Below are positions 47,820 to 60,076 of a DNA stretch of 64,000 nucleotides, in pieces (positions within the stretch are counted from its first letter, which is position 1; each line of letters opens with the position of its first letter). A model generated the notes under the pieces. That model was given only the letters and a program-made list of their open reading frames with translations, ran no database searches and was not told the DNA's origin. The position numbers and the translations under genes are program-made. Source of the DNA: Steromphala cineraria (lineage: Eukaryota > Mollusca > Gastropoda > Trochida > Trochidae); NCBI GenBank assembly GCA_916613615.1, contig OU744732.1:45251227-45315226 (forward strand), written 5' to 3'.

Positions 47820-48540
47820 GTTATTAATGGATATGGAATCGTTTAAAATTATTGATTTCAATTGTATAATTCATCTAATGCATGCTCATATTTCGCTTTG
47901 CTCTAAGTTACCGTTTACCTAATGTGCACGTACGTTGCTCTTTCATTAATAAACGCTGGGACCCGTCAATATTTTATCAGTGATAATGGATCTTTAAGTA
48001 TAAATCGAAGAAATGTTAATTATAAAAGATGGTCCTTTCACGTGAGTAATTGCAATAAGGTTTAAAGCGTAGAACCGTTTCAAAGGGCACAAAGAAAGAA
48101 TGATTAATTTTAAAATGACGTAGATATTTGCCTCTGAGGCAGCGTCTTTCCTCATTTTAACTTTTGCTTCTCAAAATCTATGTTAATTCAATACTCTTTT
48201 TTTTTATTTTTTAAAAAGGTTCCGATTTTAAGAGTTGTATATCTCGTAAAATTCGGGTGGTTGCACAAAACTTAAAAGCTACTTTACTATAACTTCTTAT
48301 GAGAGCGAAATACTATTTGAGTACATATCTTTCGTTCGCTTCAAAAAGACAAAATATTAATTTGTCTGGCCAATAACGATGCAAGGAATTCAGATCTTGA
48401 CAAAATCATTTCGCCTTACCAAACAAGAATGAAAGTTTTAAACCCTATCAAAGCCGAATGGATTTTGGTGTTTGCTATCCATACAGGAAAGCTTACAGAA
48501 TAGCAAAGATCCTTATCTTTTCCCACAAATAATCATTAGG
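47820..48540. other. AT-rich stretch, no gene
   Basis: Nothing recognised. Confidence 0.5.
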
Positions 48541-48542
48541 CT

Positions 48543-48904
48543 TTAAAGGGGCAGTAGCACGTTTTTAGGGGGAATATAAGGTGATGTCAGAAAATTGAAA
48601 ATTCATTGTTCCATTTGAAAGACAATGTATTAAAACCAAATGGAGCAGTAATAATTCAAGTATATAACGTAAAGTTTAGCCATGTGATTCTTTTTCTTAC
48701 ACAAAATGAATTAAAGGTGTTCACACAAAATGGCCGCAATGGATTTTATGTGAATCTTCTTACTTTGTCCTCTGACTATGGATGATTGGCTTGTGTAATG
48801 ATATTTCTGACACTGTCAAAATAATACATCTAGCATAACCTTACAATTATCAGTGAAAAAGTTAGAAAATACATTTATCAAAAAACCTGTTACTGCCCCT
48901 TTAA
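48543..48904 (-). mobile_element. TTAA-flanked MITE, copy 10 (full length)
   Basis: TTAA on both sides. aggggcagtagcacgttttt is perfect at the left; aaaacctgttactgcccct at the right has two changes. Reverse orientation. Confidence 0.93.
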
Positions 48905-49830
48905 ATACTAAACGCGACTTGTTTAAGATTTGCAAAGGTAGAAGAACTTCCGAAGAGATTTTCCTGTTGAAAGTGCCAGGGGTGTCATAGTGTAAAGTTT
49001 CGGAATAGAAAGCCATGGGGTACCAAGGATTGTGCCTTAAATGAGTGTCTTAACGGTACACATCTCAGCAGAAGGTATGACAAGCACAAATAACGGTTTC
49101 ATGACAAACGGCACCGTTCTATAGCAATCATCTTATTGCTCACGAAGGGATGGATATCCTAATCATTTAGGACGGAAATTCTAATTAATTTATCCATACT
49201 AATTCCCTTTTCTTTCAGTTTCTTGGTACAAATGTGGTTAAAGAGTTGACTTACAATTTTGCTTAATCCAATGTGTAATTCGCGTGTGTTGAATCTGATA
49301 TTTACCCTTTTACTTTTTTTCTGGTTCAACTTTGTGTTAAAGCAACGTTTTAAGATGAAAATACTTTACAATTACATACAATGTTTATTTATACCACCAA
49401 TGGGATTCGTTGTTCACTGTGCACTTGTTTCAAGGTTTTTCGAACAATTGAACGTATAATCGTAAAACTATCCCCTGTTAAAAAGTTTATATGATGTTCT
49501 GTTTTGGATAAAATATAATTATCATTTACTAGGTTAAGTCATAACAAATCAAATTACCTTACAAAGATCCTTTAACGTAATAACCTGTTAGCCATGTCCA
49601 ACTTACTCAAACAACAGAAGTTAATCATATTTCCTAATGAAATCAACGACAAACCATTATTCCAAATTGATTCTGGCATCGACAGAAACCCCAGACTTCT
49701 AATCATCCCGTGAGACGAGAAACCCGCACAGTTCAGTTGTGAAAGATTAAGTCAATATGTCGTCTAAGCAGATAACGGTATATAATCAATCAAATGTGAT
49801 CACATTACAGAGGGTGAAGAGTCTATATAG
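48905..49830. other. AT-rich stretch, no gene
   Basis: A 66-residue plus frame (49259-49459) is rich in Phe and Leu with no domain. No element ends recognised. Confidence 0.45.
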
Positions 49831-49833
49831 GCC

Positions 49834-50075
49834 AACGATCCTCTTTTTGACGAATACTGCTCTTAGATGTTACACTATAGTTCATCTTGCCACTTTATTC
49901 AGAAAAATAACTTATAACGATCCTCTTTTTGACAAATACTGCTCTTAGATGTTACACCATAATTCATCTTGCCACTTTATTCAGAAAAATAACTTATAAC
50001 GATCCTCTTTTTGACAAATACTACTCTTCGATGTTACACTATAATTCATTTGGCCTAGAATGAATAGAAGTTTAT
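49834..50075. repeat. 82-bp tandem repeat, ~2.9 units
   Basis: aacgatcctctttttgac starts at 49834, 49916 and 49998, exactly 82 bp apart, with only a few substitutions between units. Confidence 0.93.
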
Positions 50076-50499
50076 GTACCGAAGGACTAGTAGAATGAAA
50101 TGAGGAAGAAAATTATCTCCAATTTCACTTCCAAACTCCGTTATCCCTAGTTAATGAGCTGTCACTCATATGAGACATACTTAACCAAAGGCAAGGGAGT
50201 ATCAACTCTAAAATAACGTTTGGTTATTTTGATGTTATTCGTTTAAGGCTCCATCCACGCTTAAAGGGATAAATAAGGGAAACTGCCCTCAAGTTAGTTT
50301 GTCAGTCAGATGTCATTCGAAACTTAACTTACAGCGGTTGAACCGATCTGAATTTAGAATGATTGTTTAAGGCAACAGGGGTGTTTTAAATATTTATTAA
50401 GTTACATTTGTATATGCAAACTTATAAACTAAGAGATTTTTATAAGACATAATATTTGGAATCAGAATTAAAATTATAAAATGTATAGATTTGATAAAT

Positions 50500-50800
50500 T
50501 TGAGCTACCATCAACCTTGATAGCTATTAATTTGATCACGCATTTTGTCTGTAAATTAGTTTAAAAACGACTAAAAGGGCCATTTGTACTATCCTATCTC
50601 GTTTAGCTAAGGAGATTTTTAACCACGTTGTTTGAAAGGCGTGTTTTTCAAAAACTTTTAACAGATATATCTTTGAAATCTTAAACTTAGCTCAGCTGGC
50701 TCTTGACATGAAAGTCGTAACTATCACTTGTAGGTTAATATATCATGAATTTTATATGGTATCGTTTCTTTTGCCCCTGACTGTATGTTTATATGGTTGA
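50500..50800 (+). repeat. Dispersed ~330-bp repeat, copy 1 (inverted partner of 55690-56040)
   Basis: aaccttgatag-tattaattt, gcattttgtct, aaaagggccatttg, aaggagatttttaa, agctttgaaat/tctttgaaatcttaaac and ggtatcgtttcttttgcccc are matched in reverse complement at 55690-56040. Ends undefined; there is no recognisable coding part. Confidence 0.75.
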
Positions 50801-50809
50801 ACAACTTCC

Positions 50810-52300
50810 ATTGCGATATAGTATAATCATTCCCTTCAAATGGAATGTTTTAAACATATTATCCAAACACATGCTGTTTAACATTAGAATTTTCACAATA
50901 TTGCCTTCATTTTACCCTTACGTAATCATAATATCTTTTTATCTTATTAAAATGTGACCAGGTTTTAACAGGTTTCATAATCTAAAAGCCTTGATACTGA
51001 AACTGTTCTTTGTTGTTTGCATGAAAGTTAAGGCTTCTTTCCAGAAACCTAAACTGTTTAGATAAAGGAACATAACAAATCAGCTACATGTATGCAAATG
51101 AACTATCAAATCGTAATGATGATGGCAAATTCTGAATGATTAACATTTATATATTACTTTTATGTCAATTAAAATGAATAGTATAGATTTTTAGTAAATC
51201 AATTCATATATATAACAAAGACCATGGCTATCTGAAATGAATTCCAACGTCTTATAACTACAGCTTTTAATTGTCATTGTATAAATAAGAACATGATATA
51301 AAACATACTCGCAGGAACGATACATGAAGTGCCTTGGTGTTTTATGTACTATTAAACTGTTTATGTGAGATGTTGCACAAGGGGTGTCGCACCAGCGAAC
51401 AAATTGCAATCTAATCAAAATGTGGTGCATTAAACGAAAACATTCCTGTTCATTTTCAACACAAAGTATACAAAGAGCATTTGTTATATTTTATATAGTT
51501 TACATGTGTACAATGTATGTAGTCAAGTTGTTCTTAATTTGTATCAAGGCTCGCGATAACATGTGAATGTGAAATGGCCTTAAATAAAACTTGAGAAAAA
51601 AAAACATTTTAAAAAAGCTAAAAGAAAAAAACATTAAAATTTGCCGAATTAAAAATAAGCTGAGATCTTAGAAAATTAATATGTATGAAAATAATGAGTA
51701 ACACTCGAAGAATGAATAAGAGTTTATAGAGGTCTTATATATCACCATCAACGGTTTGATGTCAAACTCCTCTAGAACTCCATGAACATGTGAATCTTGA
51801 AGTCGAATTTTCAAGAGGTTCTTAAAATTGACAATTTGCCATGAATCATCATATTATTCAATTTGACAAGCTAAATGTGAATGGAAATCTTATAGAACAG
51901 ACTTTAAATGTAAAACTTAAAAAGAATACCAGGAGCTAACGACAGTCAATCATTTCAGATGTAAATTGCCATGTATTGAGTCGATTACTTGACATGTTAA
52001 GTGAGGAACGATATGAACGATAAAGTAGAGTGCTATACTACCGAATTAATATACCATTTGGAAGAACGATAAAAATCGACTAGGAGACATCAGGTACCCT
52101 TCGATGGACGAAGATGTACATTTATTCAAAAAGTAATGAGTCATGCTTATTGAGTAGGTGATATCGCAGCCTAAGTGAAGACGAGCAGATATATAGAATG
52201 CCAAAATTGGAATCGTGAATGATTGCTTAATGGAGCAAGAGATTAAATTGGTATGTATGGCGTGATTCACTGACCTCTGTGTGATATATCCAGAGCTATT
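50810..52300. other. AT-rich stretch, no gene
   Basis: Overlapping frames at 51191-51430 (minus) and 51384-51566 (plus) lack support. A small A-rich tract lies at 51590-51640. Confidence 0.45.
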
Positions 52301-52316
52301 GAGGTGGGATGGTTAA

Positions 52317-52580
52317 ATGGGATGTTTAGAAACATATTTGAAGTGGACAATTCGTATCAACATTACAATCAGTGGAAGAGTAAGGACATTTATTGAGATG
52401 GATTTAATGTCTACCATTAAACCAGAATATGAGTACAAGAAGTTGTTCATTAATAAGTCGTCCCTCGGATACACCCAACTGTCAACATCAAGTTACATCA
52501 ACGCCAAGTTACCCTTTGCCAAGAGAACAGAGACGTTAATGTCAAATATCTCAGCTGTGTCAATTAGTTTATCTCATTAG
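52317..52580 (+). other. Open frame of 87 codons, doubtful exon
   Basis: The second half (EYEYKKLFINKSSLGYTQLS and onward) has higher GC and more coding-like codons than the surroundings. No domain, signal sequence or clear splice sites were recognised. Left as a possible degraded exon. Confidence 0.2.
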
Positions 52581-52667
52581 TTTAGTTATAGGATACTTAA
52601 ACTCTGCGATACCATGGAAATTATTACCAATTGTTTTTGATCTCTGATATTTCATCATGAATAAAAT

Positions 52668-53097
52668 AGAGCCATGGGCTCTGTAGCTCATCATATGAAA
52701 ATAGGTTTTTAAGGTTTTGACCCCAGTGGTATCCCACGGGGTAACCAAATCTACAAATTAGAGTCCCCATTGGCCAAAGAGTTTACATACAACTTTTCAG
52801 CTCTCTACACCTGTTGGAACTGGAGAAGAAGATGAAATTAGGTTTTTAAGGTTTTGACCCCTGTGACCCCATTTGGGGTAAGGGGGTCACGAAATCTACA
52901 AATTAGAATCCACATCCAAAGAGTCAGCACATCAGATCATCACATCATTTCAGCTCCCTATAGTCATTGGTTCTGAAGAAGAAGTCGAAAATGTGAAAAG
53001 TTTACGGATTGACGGATTGACGAAAGGACGGACGCCGGACGCCATGCCATAAGCCCATGGGTTCTTTCAGACCTGATGAGCTAAAAAAAGTCCAACT
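52668..53097 (+). repeat. GACGGACG hairpin element, two internal units
   Basis: Starts agagccatgggctctgtagc-tcatc and ends gacgccatgccataagccca, tgggttctttcagacc and tgatgagctaaaaa. The two ends pair with each other. Two ~150-bp units carry ggtttttaaggttttgaccc and aaatctacaaattagaatcc. It is the same family as 43499-44150 but keeps the longer 3' end. Confidence 0.9.
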
Positions 53098-53481
53098 TAT
53101 TGGTATACCCTATCAAGCTAAACGCAGGTATTTTGAGCATCATTTTCGAGATGAAAAGTTTCAGGATTGATAGGTGAAGAGGAACAGAACATTTAACCTT
53201 AGACAATCGAGGACAGGGGCTACAATAAATGAAGTGTAGACGTGGGATCTAGAAACAGTACTTCACGTCATCGATACGAATCCTGATACTGTCTTCATGG
53301 ATTAAGCCTGTCTGGCTTCTGTACGCGTCCAAACTGTCTATATAAGTAATGAAATAAAGGTAATACGATATGATCAAGTTGAAGGAGATTTGCCATCACG
53401 TTCACAATATCCCTATATCTTGTGTATTAAATCAACGCAGTCCTCATTGATCTACAGTGCATGAATAAGTAGCCTTATGTC

Positions 53482-53569
53482 CAGTCTAAGTAAACCTAGC
53501 CTCAATGTTATCCGTTCACTCCTATACTGAGTGCAACGGATAATATTGAGGCTAGGTTTACTTAGACTG
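53482..53569. other. Near-perfect 40-bp hairpin
   Basis: Arms 53482-53516 and 53535-53569 are 35 bases each and complementary throughout, with one position that is G:U in RNA read from the plus strand. The loop extends the stem by five more pairs (cactc with gagtg) around a seven-base ctatact loop with a single bulged C. Total length 88 bases. Could be a microRNA-like precursor, a fold-back transposon or a recent inverted duplication. Confidence 0.9.
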
Positions 53570-54980
53570 CCTATAATATGTCTTTTTTAAGATCGTGGAT
53601 TACATTACTTGATTCAGGAAGGGACATTGTATTGCAGAATGGATGTTATATTTTCTAGATACGCAATTTTTTTTCAAAGTAAAAAGAATTATAATGGCAA
53701 AACTAATTCTAAATTAAAATATAAAGTTATATTTTCGTGTATAATTTTTTTTATTAATAAGTATTATCAATATTACCCGCATACCAATAATCAAATATGT
53801 TCTTATTTGATGAGGCTAATACCAGTTTAAACAGTGACAAAATAAAATGCATATCAAAAAAAGAATATTTTATGAAGTACAAGAGCATTTGCTAAAACGT
53901 CACTAAGAGCTAAATGTACCCTACTACTTACAGACGTTTATATATAGCGAAACTAAATGTCTTATACAATGACGTTTAGAAGTAATCGATTTTTTCAAAT
54001 GTCAAGGCTTTTTCAAGAAAGGAATCTTGTCGTGAAATAAAATGGGCTATCTAAATGAGACTTTCTTTTGATAAGTTCTAAATCTACTATTACGCATATG
54101 CATTAAATGCTACAACTTTGTTTTAAACTTATTACAAAAGTTTGTTACATGTGTTATGCATAGTGCTAAAATGAAAAGTTTATTTTGTAACTTTTTGTTC
54201 AAATATGTGAAACTTTACAATGTAGATGATATAAACTTGATATATGAGAACATATTACCTTACGTTATTTCTTAATTCATTAAAAGCCCTAAGAAAATAA
54301 TCCAACAATATATTTTTTTCATAAACCTTATTCACCTAATGAGCAAATGCTATGAGAACATAAGAGCAAAGGCGTGTGGTTTCTCAATAACATGCTTACA
54401 AATCAGATTTATGTTTATCTTTCAATGATGCTTGACCAATATTATCACAGCTGATCATTCACCTCGAAATGTCCACTCCAGGATAATTATCCTTCCTTGA
54501 CAATGGGATTTGATTTGATCGATGAGTCCATTTGAAGCACTGGGAACCCATTATAAACTTCATATGATACGCTGTTTCCTGATCATTCATTTCAGAGGCT
54601 CTTTAACAGCTGATGCTTGGGACACTAGTTTGGTAATAAAAAATCAGCAACATTAAAAATAATGACCACTGAACAGATAATTATTTTTCAAAAGGATACA
54701 GGGCAGTTGCCACTGTAGAATTTATAGACTTCCTATTACATTAATAAGGATCCAATTTTCCATAGTTTTTCATATAGTGAACAATGTCTTTGGCATAAAA
54801 CCAACAAACTGCTTCCTTATTTCTAGTTACTTTTTATACTCGATTGCAAATCTTCTGATCCGTTTTAGAGAGGATTCACGGATAATACGGTTTTCTTGAA
54901 AAGCCATTAAAGTTTGTATGAAAGTTAAATATATTCATCATTCTGTGAGCATAATATATTCTGGATTGAAACTACATTTA
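53570..54980. other. AT-rich stretch, no gene
   Basis: A 73-residue frame at 53609-53830 is lysine, isoleucine and asparagine rich as expected of AT-rich DNA. Nothing else seen. Confidence 0.45.
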
Positions 54981-54989
54981 CTTTATGTT

Positions 54990-55127
54990 CTCATAATAAT
55001 TCCTATTTGCACATATGACTGCATAAAATTGCAGTTGTGTGAAGTATTACATGTACCTCCAGGGGCAAAAGAAACGATACCATATCAAATGCATGATAGG
55101 TTAAGCTACGAATGACAGACACGGCTG
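54990..55127 (-). repeat. Partial copy of the ~330-bp dispersed repeat
   Basis: tgcacatatgactgcat, aattgcagttgtgtgaagta, ggggcaaaagaaacgatacc and atgcatgataggttaagcta repeat almost exactly at 55695-55810. The copy is broken off where the MITE fragment begins at 55128. Confidence 0.85.
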
Positions 55128-55194
55128 AACCATTATTTTCATTTTCCTGACATCACCTTATATTCCCCCTATAAACGTTCAACTGCCCCTCTAA
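55128..55194 (+). mobile_element. TTAA-flanked MITE, copy 11 (3' fragment)
   Basis: ttattttcattttcctgaca, tcaccttatattccccct and aactgcccctctaa are the last ~65 bases of the element. They abut the partial repeat copy directly. Confidence 0.85.
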
Positions 55195-55689
55195 TGTAGT
55201 CCTAGTAAACAGTAAAAGTGCATAGTCAATGAGCAGGATTGTTTGATTAGTAGAGATTGAAGTTAACTTGTACTGACTTAAGCCGATTACCGAAGACATA
55301 CAAGATAGAAGCTCAGTACTATTTGATACTCAAATTGACACAAATGACTTCCGCACACGTCTTTAATCCTTACTAGAATCTGAATTAGTCACTAAAACCT
55401 GTATGTTTATTCTGGTTTGGTTACACAGATAAGCTGGGAACATATCTGAAATCCCATTATATGTTTATATGGCCTGCAGAACCCTGGTAAAAAAAGATAA
55501 TCTTAGAGTTGCTATACCTTATACATTCATCAAACTGCCTTATTACTTGTTGGTTCCATGAAGTTGATAATCATAAGAATTTAATCGAACTGAATTAATA
55601 TAACCACACTGGTATATCTCTCTTGTAAACGATCAGAATAAGGTTTATCATTTTGTAAGATATTGTGATATAGGTATACATTAATAAGG

Positions 55690-56040
55690 AATAACCTGCA
55701 CATATGACTGCATTAAATTGCAGTTGTGTGAAGTATTACCTTCAGGGGCAAAAGAAACGATACCATATAAAATGCATGATAGGTTAAGCTACGAATGATA
55801 GATACGGCTGAAACAGAGTTATTTCATGTCTTCAAGAGCTAACTGAACTAAGTTTTTAATTTCAAAGCTATATCTGATAACGCTTTGGAAAAAGACGACT
55901 TTCAAAAATCGCCGTTTAAATATCTCCTTAACTCGACGAGACAGAATAGTGAAAATGGCCCTTTTGCTTGTTTTTAACCACCTCATAGACAAAATGAATG
56001 AATAAATTAATTTCTATCAAGGTTTTGTATATTGAGATGA
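55690..56040 (-). repeat. Dispersed ~330-bp repeat, copy 2
   Basis: Reverse complement of 50500-50800 at roughly 75% by eye, and direct copy of 54990-55127 at its left end. The inverted pair spans about 5.5 kb and could pair in a read-through transcript. Confidence 0.75.
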
Positions 56041-56049
56041 TTCCAATGT

Positions 56050-58145
56050 CAAAGATTATAACTAAGAGGCGCATTGAAAAATGATGTTTTGGGACCCCTA
56101 GTGCATTTGATCAGTCATACAATTTTGAGTATCATACTTTAATTTGATGTTAGAAATGTTGAGTACTTCTTCACAAATGATATGCCTACCACAAGGGTTC
56201 CTAGTCGCATTTCATTTACAACAGGATTGTGTTTTGTACTATTTTGAAAAATTGGTATCGTTTCACCTTTTCCACCTGAGCTGAGGTTTTACCCTACAAC
56301 AAGAGACAGATTCAATATTTTCAGAGACTTCGGCTTCCAAAAGCTTCTTTCAAATGCTCAATGCAGTCATTAAAGAAAGTACATGTATTGAGAATGTATA
56401 TTTTTTAGTTGAACATCACACATAATAAACCAGATGATTTGCATACTTGCTTAAGTAAAAGTAAATAATTTGATTGCAGTCCATAATGTACAACCAGGAA
56501 GTAACCAGACCAATGCCCCGAGTTATGTCTAATAAATAGCAGGTGTTGCTCCAAACCAATTAAACGCACAACAAAAGAAATGAAATTAACAACTGAACCC
56601 CGCAGAGTATTAATCGAAGTATAACTTATGTCCACTTAGATCTCAATCTGATTTGCCGCTCAGTATTGTCTGGGTTGTATTTGTATTACTCAACAAGTTG
56701 AAGGTCAAGGTCAAGCTAAATGCACATATGTGTTGCCTCTTACGGGTGCTATGAACTTCCTCTGAAAAATTGAGTGATGTAGGTATCATTCACTTTAAAG
56801 TACGTATTACCTTATGTTGATAAAATGTTACGTGTACCAACAAATTAATTTTATGAAGATCTAAATGATACATCATAAACCTTTTATGAAAATATGAAGA
56901 AATAATTCTATGCAAAAGTCAGTATAATTGCCATTAGTATATTTGACCCCCTTATGGGGATTCAAGAACCAAACTTCGACGATAAAATAACTACCTGTTA
57001 CAATAACTGATATGAAAACTGTATAGCATTACAATACATAAAAGTTCTGGTAAAAAGTATTAAGAGAATGTGATATATCAGACAAAAGCTGCTTTTCGAA
57101 TTTATTGAAGCTCTTTACAACATTTTACGAGCCTGTGATTTACAGTTTCTTTAGTCATTATACAGTTTTTTTGTATTCACGTTTCCTGGATTTGATTTAT
57201 TTTGATAGTCCATCGAGGAAAGTCACATTTGAAAGCATCGCTTATATCATTTTATCAGCAGGTATATTCGACCTACTTGGTTGGATGTTCTTCACTTCCG
57301 GTATGCACTGTATTGGAGGACATTGATGACCACGACAAAAACGCTGTTCTCGGCAATAGTAATGATCATAACAAAGTAAACATGTGCACATATGACCAAA
57401 ACTGCAAAAGGCAAATATTCTTTAGCAACATCTGAGAAACGGTATCACAACTATTGAGAAGAGGTCTTTAGAATTACAAATCTTTCTTAATAATTCTTCA
57501 ACAACTAAAAGTTCGTATTGGTCTATATTCTTTCATGTATTATATGTTCACATCCAAATTGGCATTGAACCACGATATTCTATCCAACAATTTATCAGAG
57601 AAGTGTCAACACATCTACCAGATCTACCATCTACTTCAGGGATACTTCGACTCTAAGGAAGCAATAAGGAACCTAGTTAATACGTCTGTGTGACCTACTT
57701 GAGAAACCATTACATACTTGAGGCCATCTTGTCTGTCGAATGAAGATTTACCAATCATTCACTTGTTCTCAAAGGATATCAATGTACATCGGTGGCCTTT
57801 TTGATAGATACTCAATGTATTTGAAAGTAGCATTGATCTACCAGTAACATAACATAACACATTTTTTTTAAATTGACATTTCATAATTTGGTGAAAATCG
57901 TTATATCTACTATAATGTGAAGCAAATGGCACAAACCTTAAATTGGATTGTTGATGACCATTTTCAAATCTTTGAATCTCAATATTGTCACGTATTTGCT
58001 GTGATGGGTCGACTTTAAAATATTCCTCTGATCGTAAATAATGGGATGATTTTCATGTTGGAAACTAATGACAAACCGTAAAACAATCATTTACAATTTG
58101 TAGTATTAGGAAAGCGAAACGATGACGAACAAAAGAAGCCAAGCA
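56050..58145. other. AT-rich stretch, no gene
   Basis: Frames at 56405-56635, 57105-57326 and 57202-57435 overlap other frames and show no domain. No element ends recognised. Confidence 0.45.
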
Positions 58146-58148
58146 ATG

Positions 58149-58388
58149 GTAGATGGTATGATCACAATAGAAGATGATGTGATCACAGTAGAAGATAAGA
58201 AGAAGATATGATCTCAACAGAAATTGATACGATAATAGAAGATGATATGATAACAAGAGAAGATAATATTATCACGATAGAAGATGATATTATCACGATA
58301 GAAGATGATATGATCACAATAGAAGATGATATGATCACAATAGAAGATGATATGATCACAATAGAAGATGATATGATCACAATAGAAG
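58149..58388. repeat. 21-bp minisatellite
   Basis: Unit gaagatgatatgatcacaata, with older, more diverged units on the left and five nearly identical ones on the right. 21 bp equals seven codons, so frames stay open on both strands (an MITIEDD-type repeat on plus, an IVIISSS-type repeat on minus). Each unit contains TGATCA. No gene is implied. Confidence 0.93.
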
Positions 58389-58399
58389 GTGAAGGAAAA

Positions 58400-59440
58400 A
58401 GCGTGAGATTTTAACGCTAATCAACATTTTGTAGTGCTTGGCATGCTTTTCATTATGTTCAATAACAAAAAAGACAACGAGAAAAATCCACAAAAATTCA
58501 ATCGTTATATTTATTTATAAATATTGCTAAATGTAGTTCTATGCAAAACAAATGATAAAATTAGAACAACCTTGACATGTAGTCGGCAGGAATCCATCAT
58601 ATAGAACTATACTTGTAGCAGATCTTTGACTGCTTTTATTAAAACAGATTTATAAAGATTGGTAAATCACAATGAAACATTAAAAGTCGAAAGCAGTAAT
58701 GTATAATTGAATCAAATTTTAAAATTGAAAATTAATCACTGCTAGCATGCAAATAGATTAATTGGTTTCTTGATATTTTATAACAAAAACATACACAGTT
58801 TGAACGAGAGTTATCAAAACTTCAGCTTTGAAAAATCTGTCACGATTTAAGCTACAAATACATATTTAGACTGAATAAAGGAACTTCATAACAATTGTTC
58901 CAAAACCATTAAAAACCGATTTAAAAACACCACACTTTATCATCAACGATCTTTTTCGCCATTTTCACAGTTTTCTGTAACATTAGTTGTTCTGAAGCTC
59001 CCAACGGGAAGTCGTATCGACATTTCTAATATTCCAATGACAACCAGTAATAGTAAGATAAACAGCCAGACAGAACCGAACCATATCATCTACAAACATT
59101 TTGTGCTATTCTGCCTTTCACAATTAACATCAACATCACTCTCGAATACGAAAAACATCACAGGATCACATTACCGCATCTAACAATGAGAAATGGACAT
59201 ACAAATCAGCCAGGACAAAATATATGGTTAAGAACCCGCCATGGTACATCACAAACATCATTTGGTGCCTCACGTTACAGTCAGATGTCACATTGTTAGA
59301 GCTTAATGAGAGCTATGGTTTTAATGCAAGAAATGAAGATTGAACGGCCTTTTAACATATATAGGTAACATGATTATCTTGACAAGATCGGAAGGATTGT
59401 TGAGCTTAAAATGCTTAACCATAAAATACCAACTACGCAG
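58400..59440. other. AT-rich stretch, no gene
   Basis: Nothing recognised. Confidence 0.5.
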
Positions 59441-59451
59441 TTTGCAGTTGA

Positions 59452-59773
59452 GGTGAGGTGAGTTGATATGGGGTTTATCGCCGCTTTCAAGAGTATTTCA
59501 CCTATATCGCGGCCGGTAGTATTATTGCAGGGAGAAAGCCCGCAACACTATGGATGATATGTATTGCAGTGAAACCTGCTAGCATCGGCTGGAACTAGCC
59601 AACCATGTGTGGTACTGCGCTGAAATTCAGTGTAGCATCGCAACGAAACCTGACTGCGTGTAGAACAGTTCTCTACTGCAGACAAAGTTGTCAAAAACCC
59701 CTGGCGGGATTCGAACCACGGACCTTCTGATCCGAAGCCAAACGCGCTAACCACTGCGCTATCCCGCCCCCAA
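59452..59773 (-). mobile_element. Complete tRNA-Arg-derived SINE with 11-bp target duplication
   Basis: Read on the minus strand, the head is tRNA-like: A box tagcgcagtggttagcgcg (59743-59761), anticodon loop cttcgga with TCG (Arg, 59733-59735) and a perfect B box ggttcgaatcc (59707-59717), the internal RNA polymerase III promoter. A ~200-bp body follows, ending in ggccgcgatatagg, gcggcgataaaccc and acctcacctca. Both flanks read tttgcagttga (59441-59451 and 59774-59784), the target-site duplication. The anticodon stem pairs with two G-T wobbles, but the T arm and acceptor no longer fold as a tRNA. The 96-residue frame across it is a familiar artefact of such SINEs. Confidence 0.93.
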
Positions 59774-59789
59774 TTTGCAGTTGAATAAT

Positions 59790-60070
59790 GATCGCTGACT
59801 CTGTGAATATTGATAATAACTATCGAGCGATCAATCAACAGATAATCACGATTTCGATCTCAATTGTTGGTGTAAAAAATCAGAGACCTTAATGTCCTTA
59901 TTCACTTCAGAGTTAATACTGAAATATAATCACTTCTTAGCAAATACATCTTAGCCAAAATAAGCCTTAAAAGATAAGAAAAAGAAATGATTTATTTTGT
60001 CTAAAAGTTAGGAAAAGTCTTAAACTGGCACAATTTCCTAACATAAACAATAAGCAAAGTCGTATTTTTT
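59790..60070. other. Short AT-rich spacer
   Basis: No feature recognised. Confidence 0.5.
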
Positions 60071-60076
60071 TTCAAA

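Noticed and set aside
59700..59773. Functional tRNA-Arg gene
   Set aside because: The acceptor and T stems do not pair and the sequence runs on into a SINE body and tail.
59548..59838. 96-residue protein containing RDSAVVSAFGFGSEGPWFES
   Set aside because: This peptide is a well-known chance translation of tRNA-derived SINEs; the DNA has A and B boxes and a target duplication.
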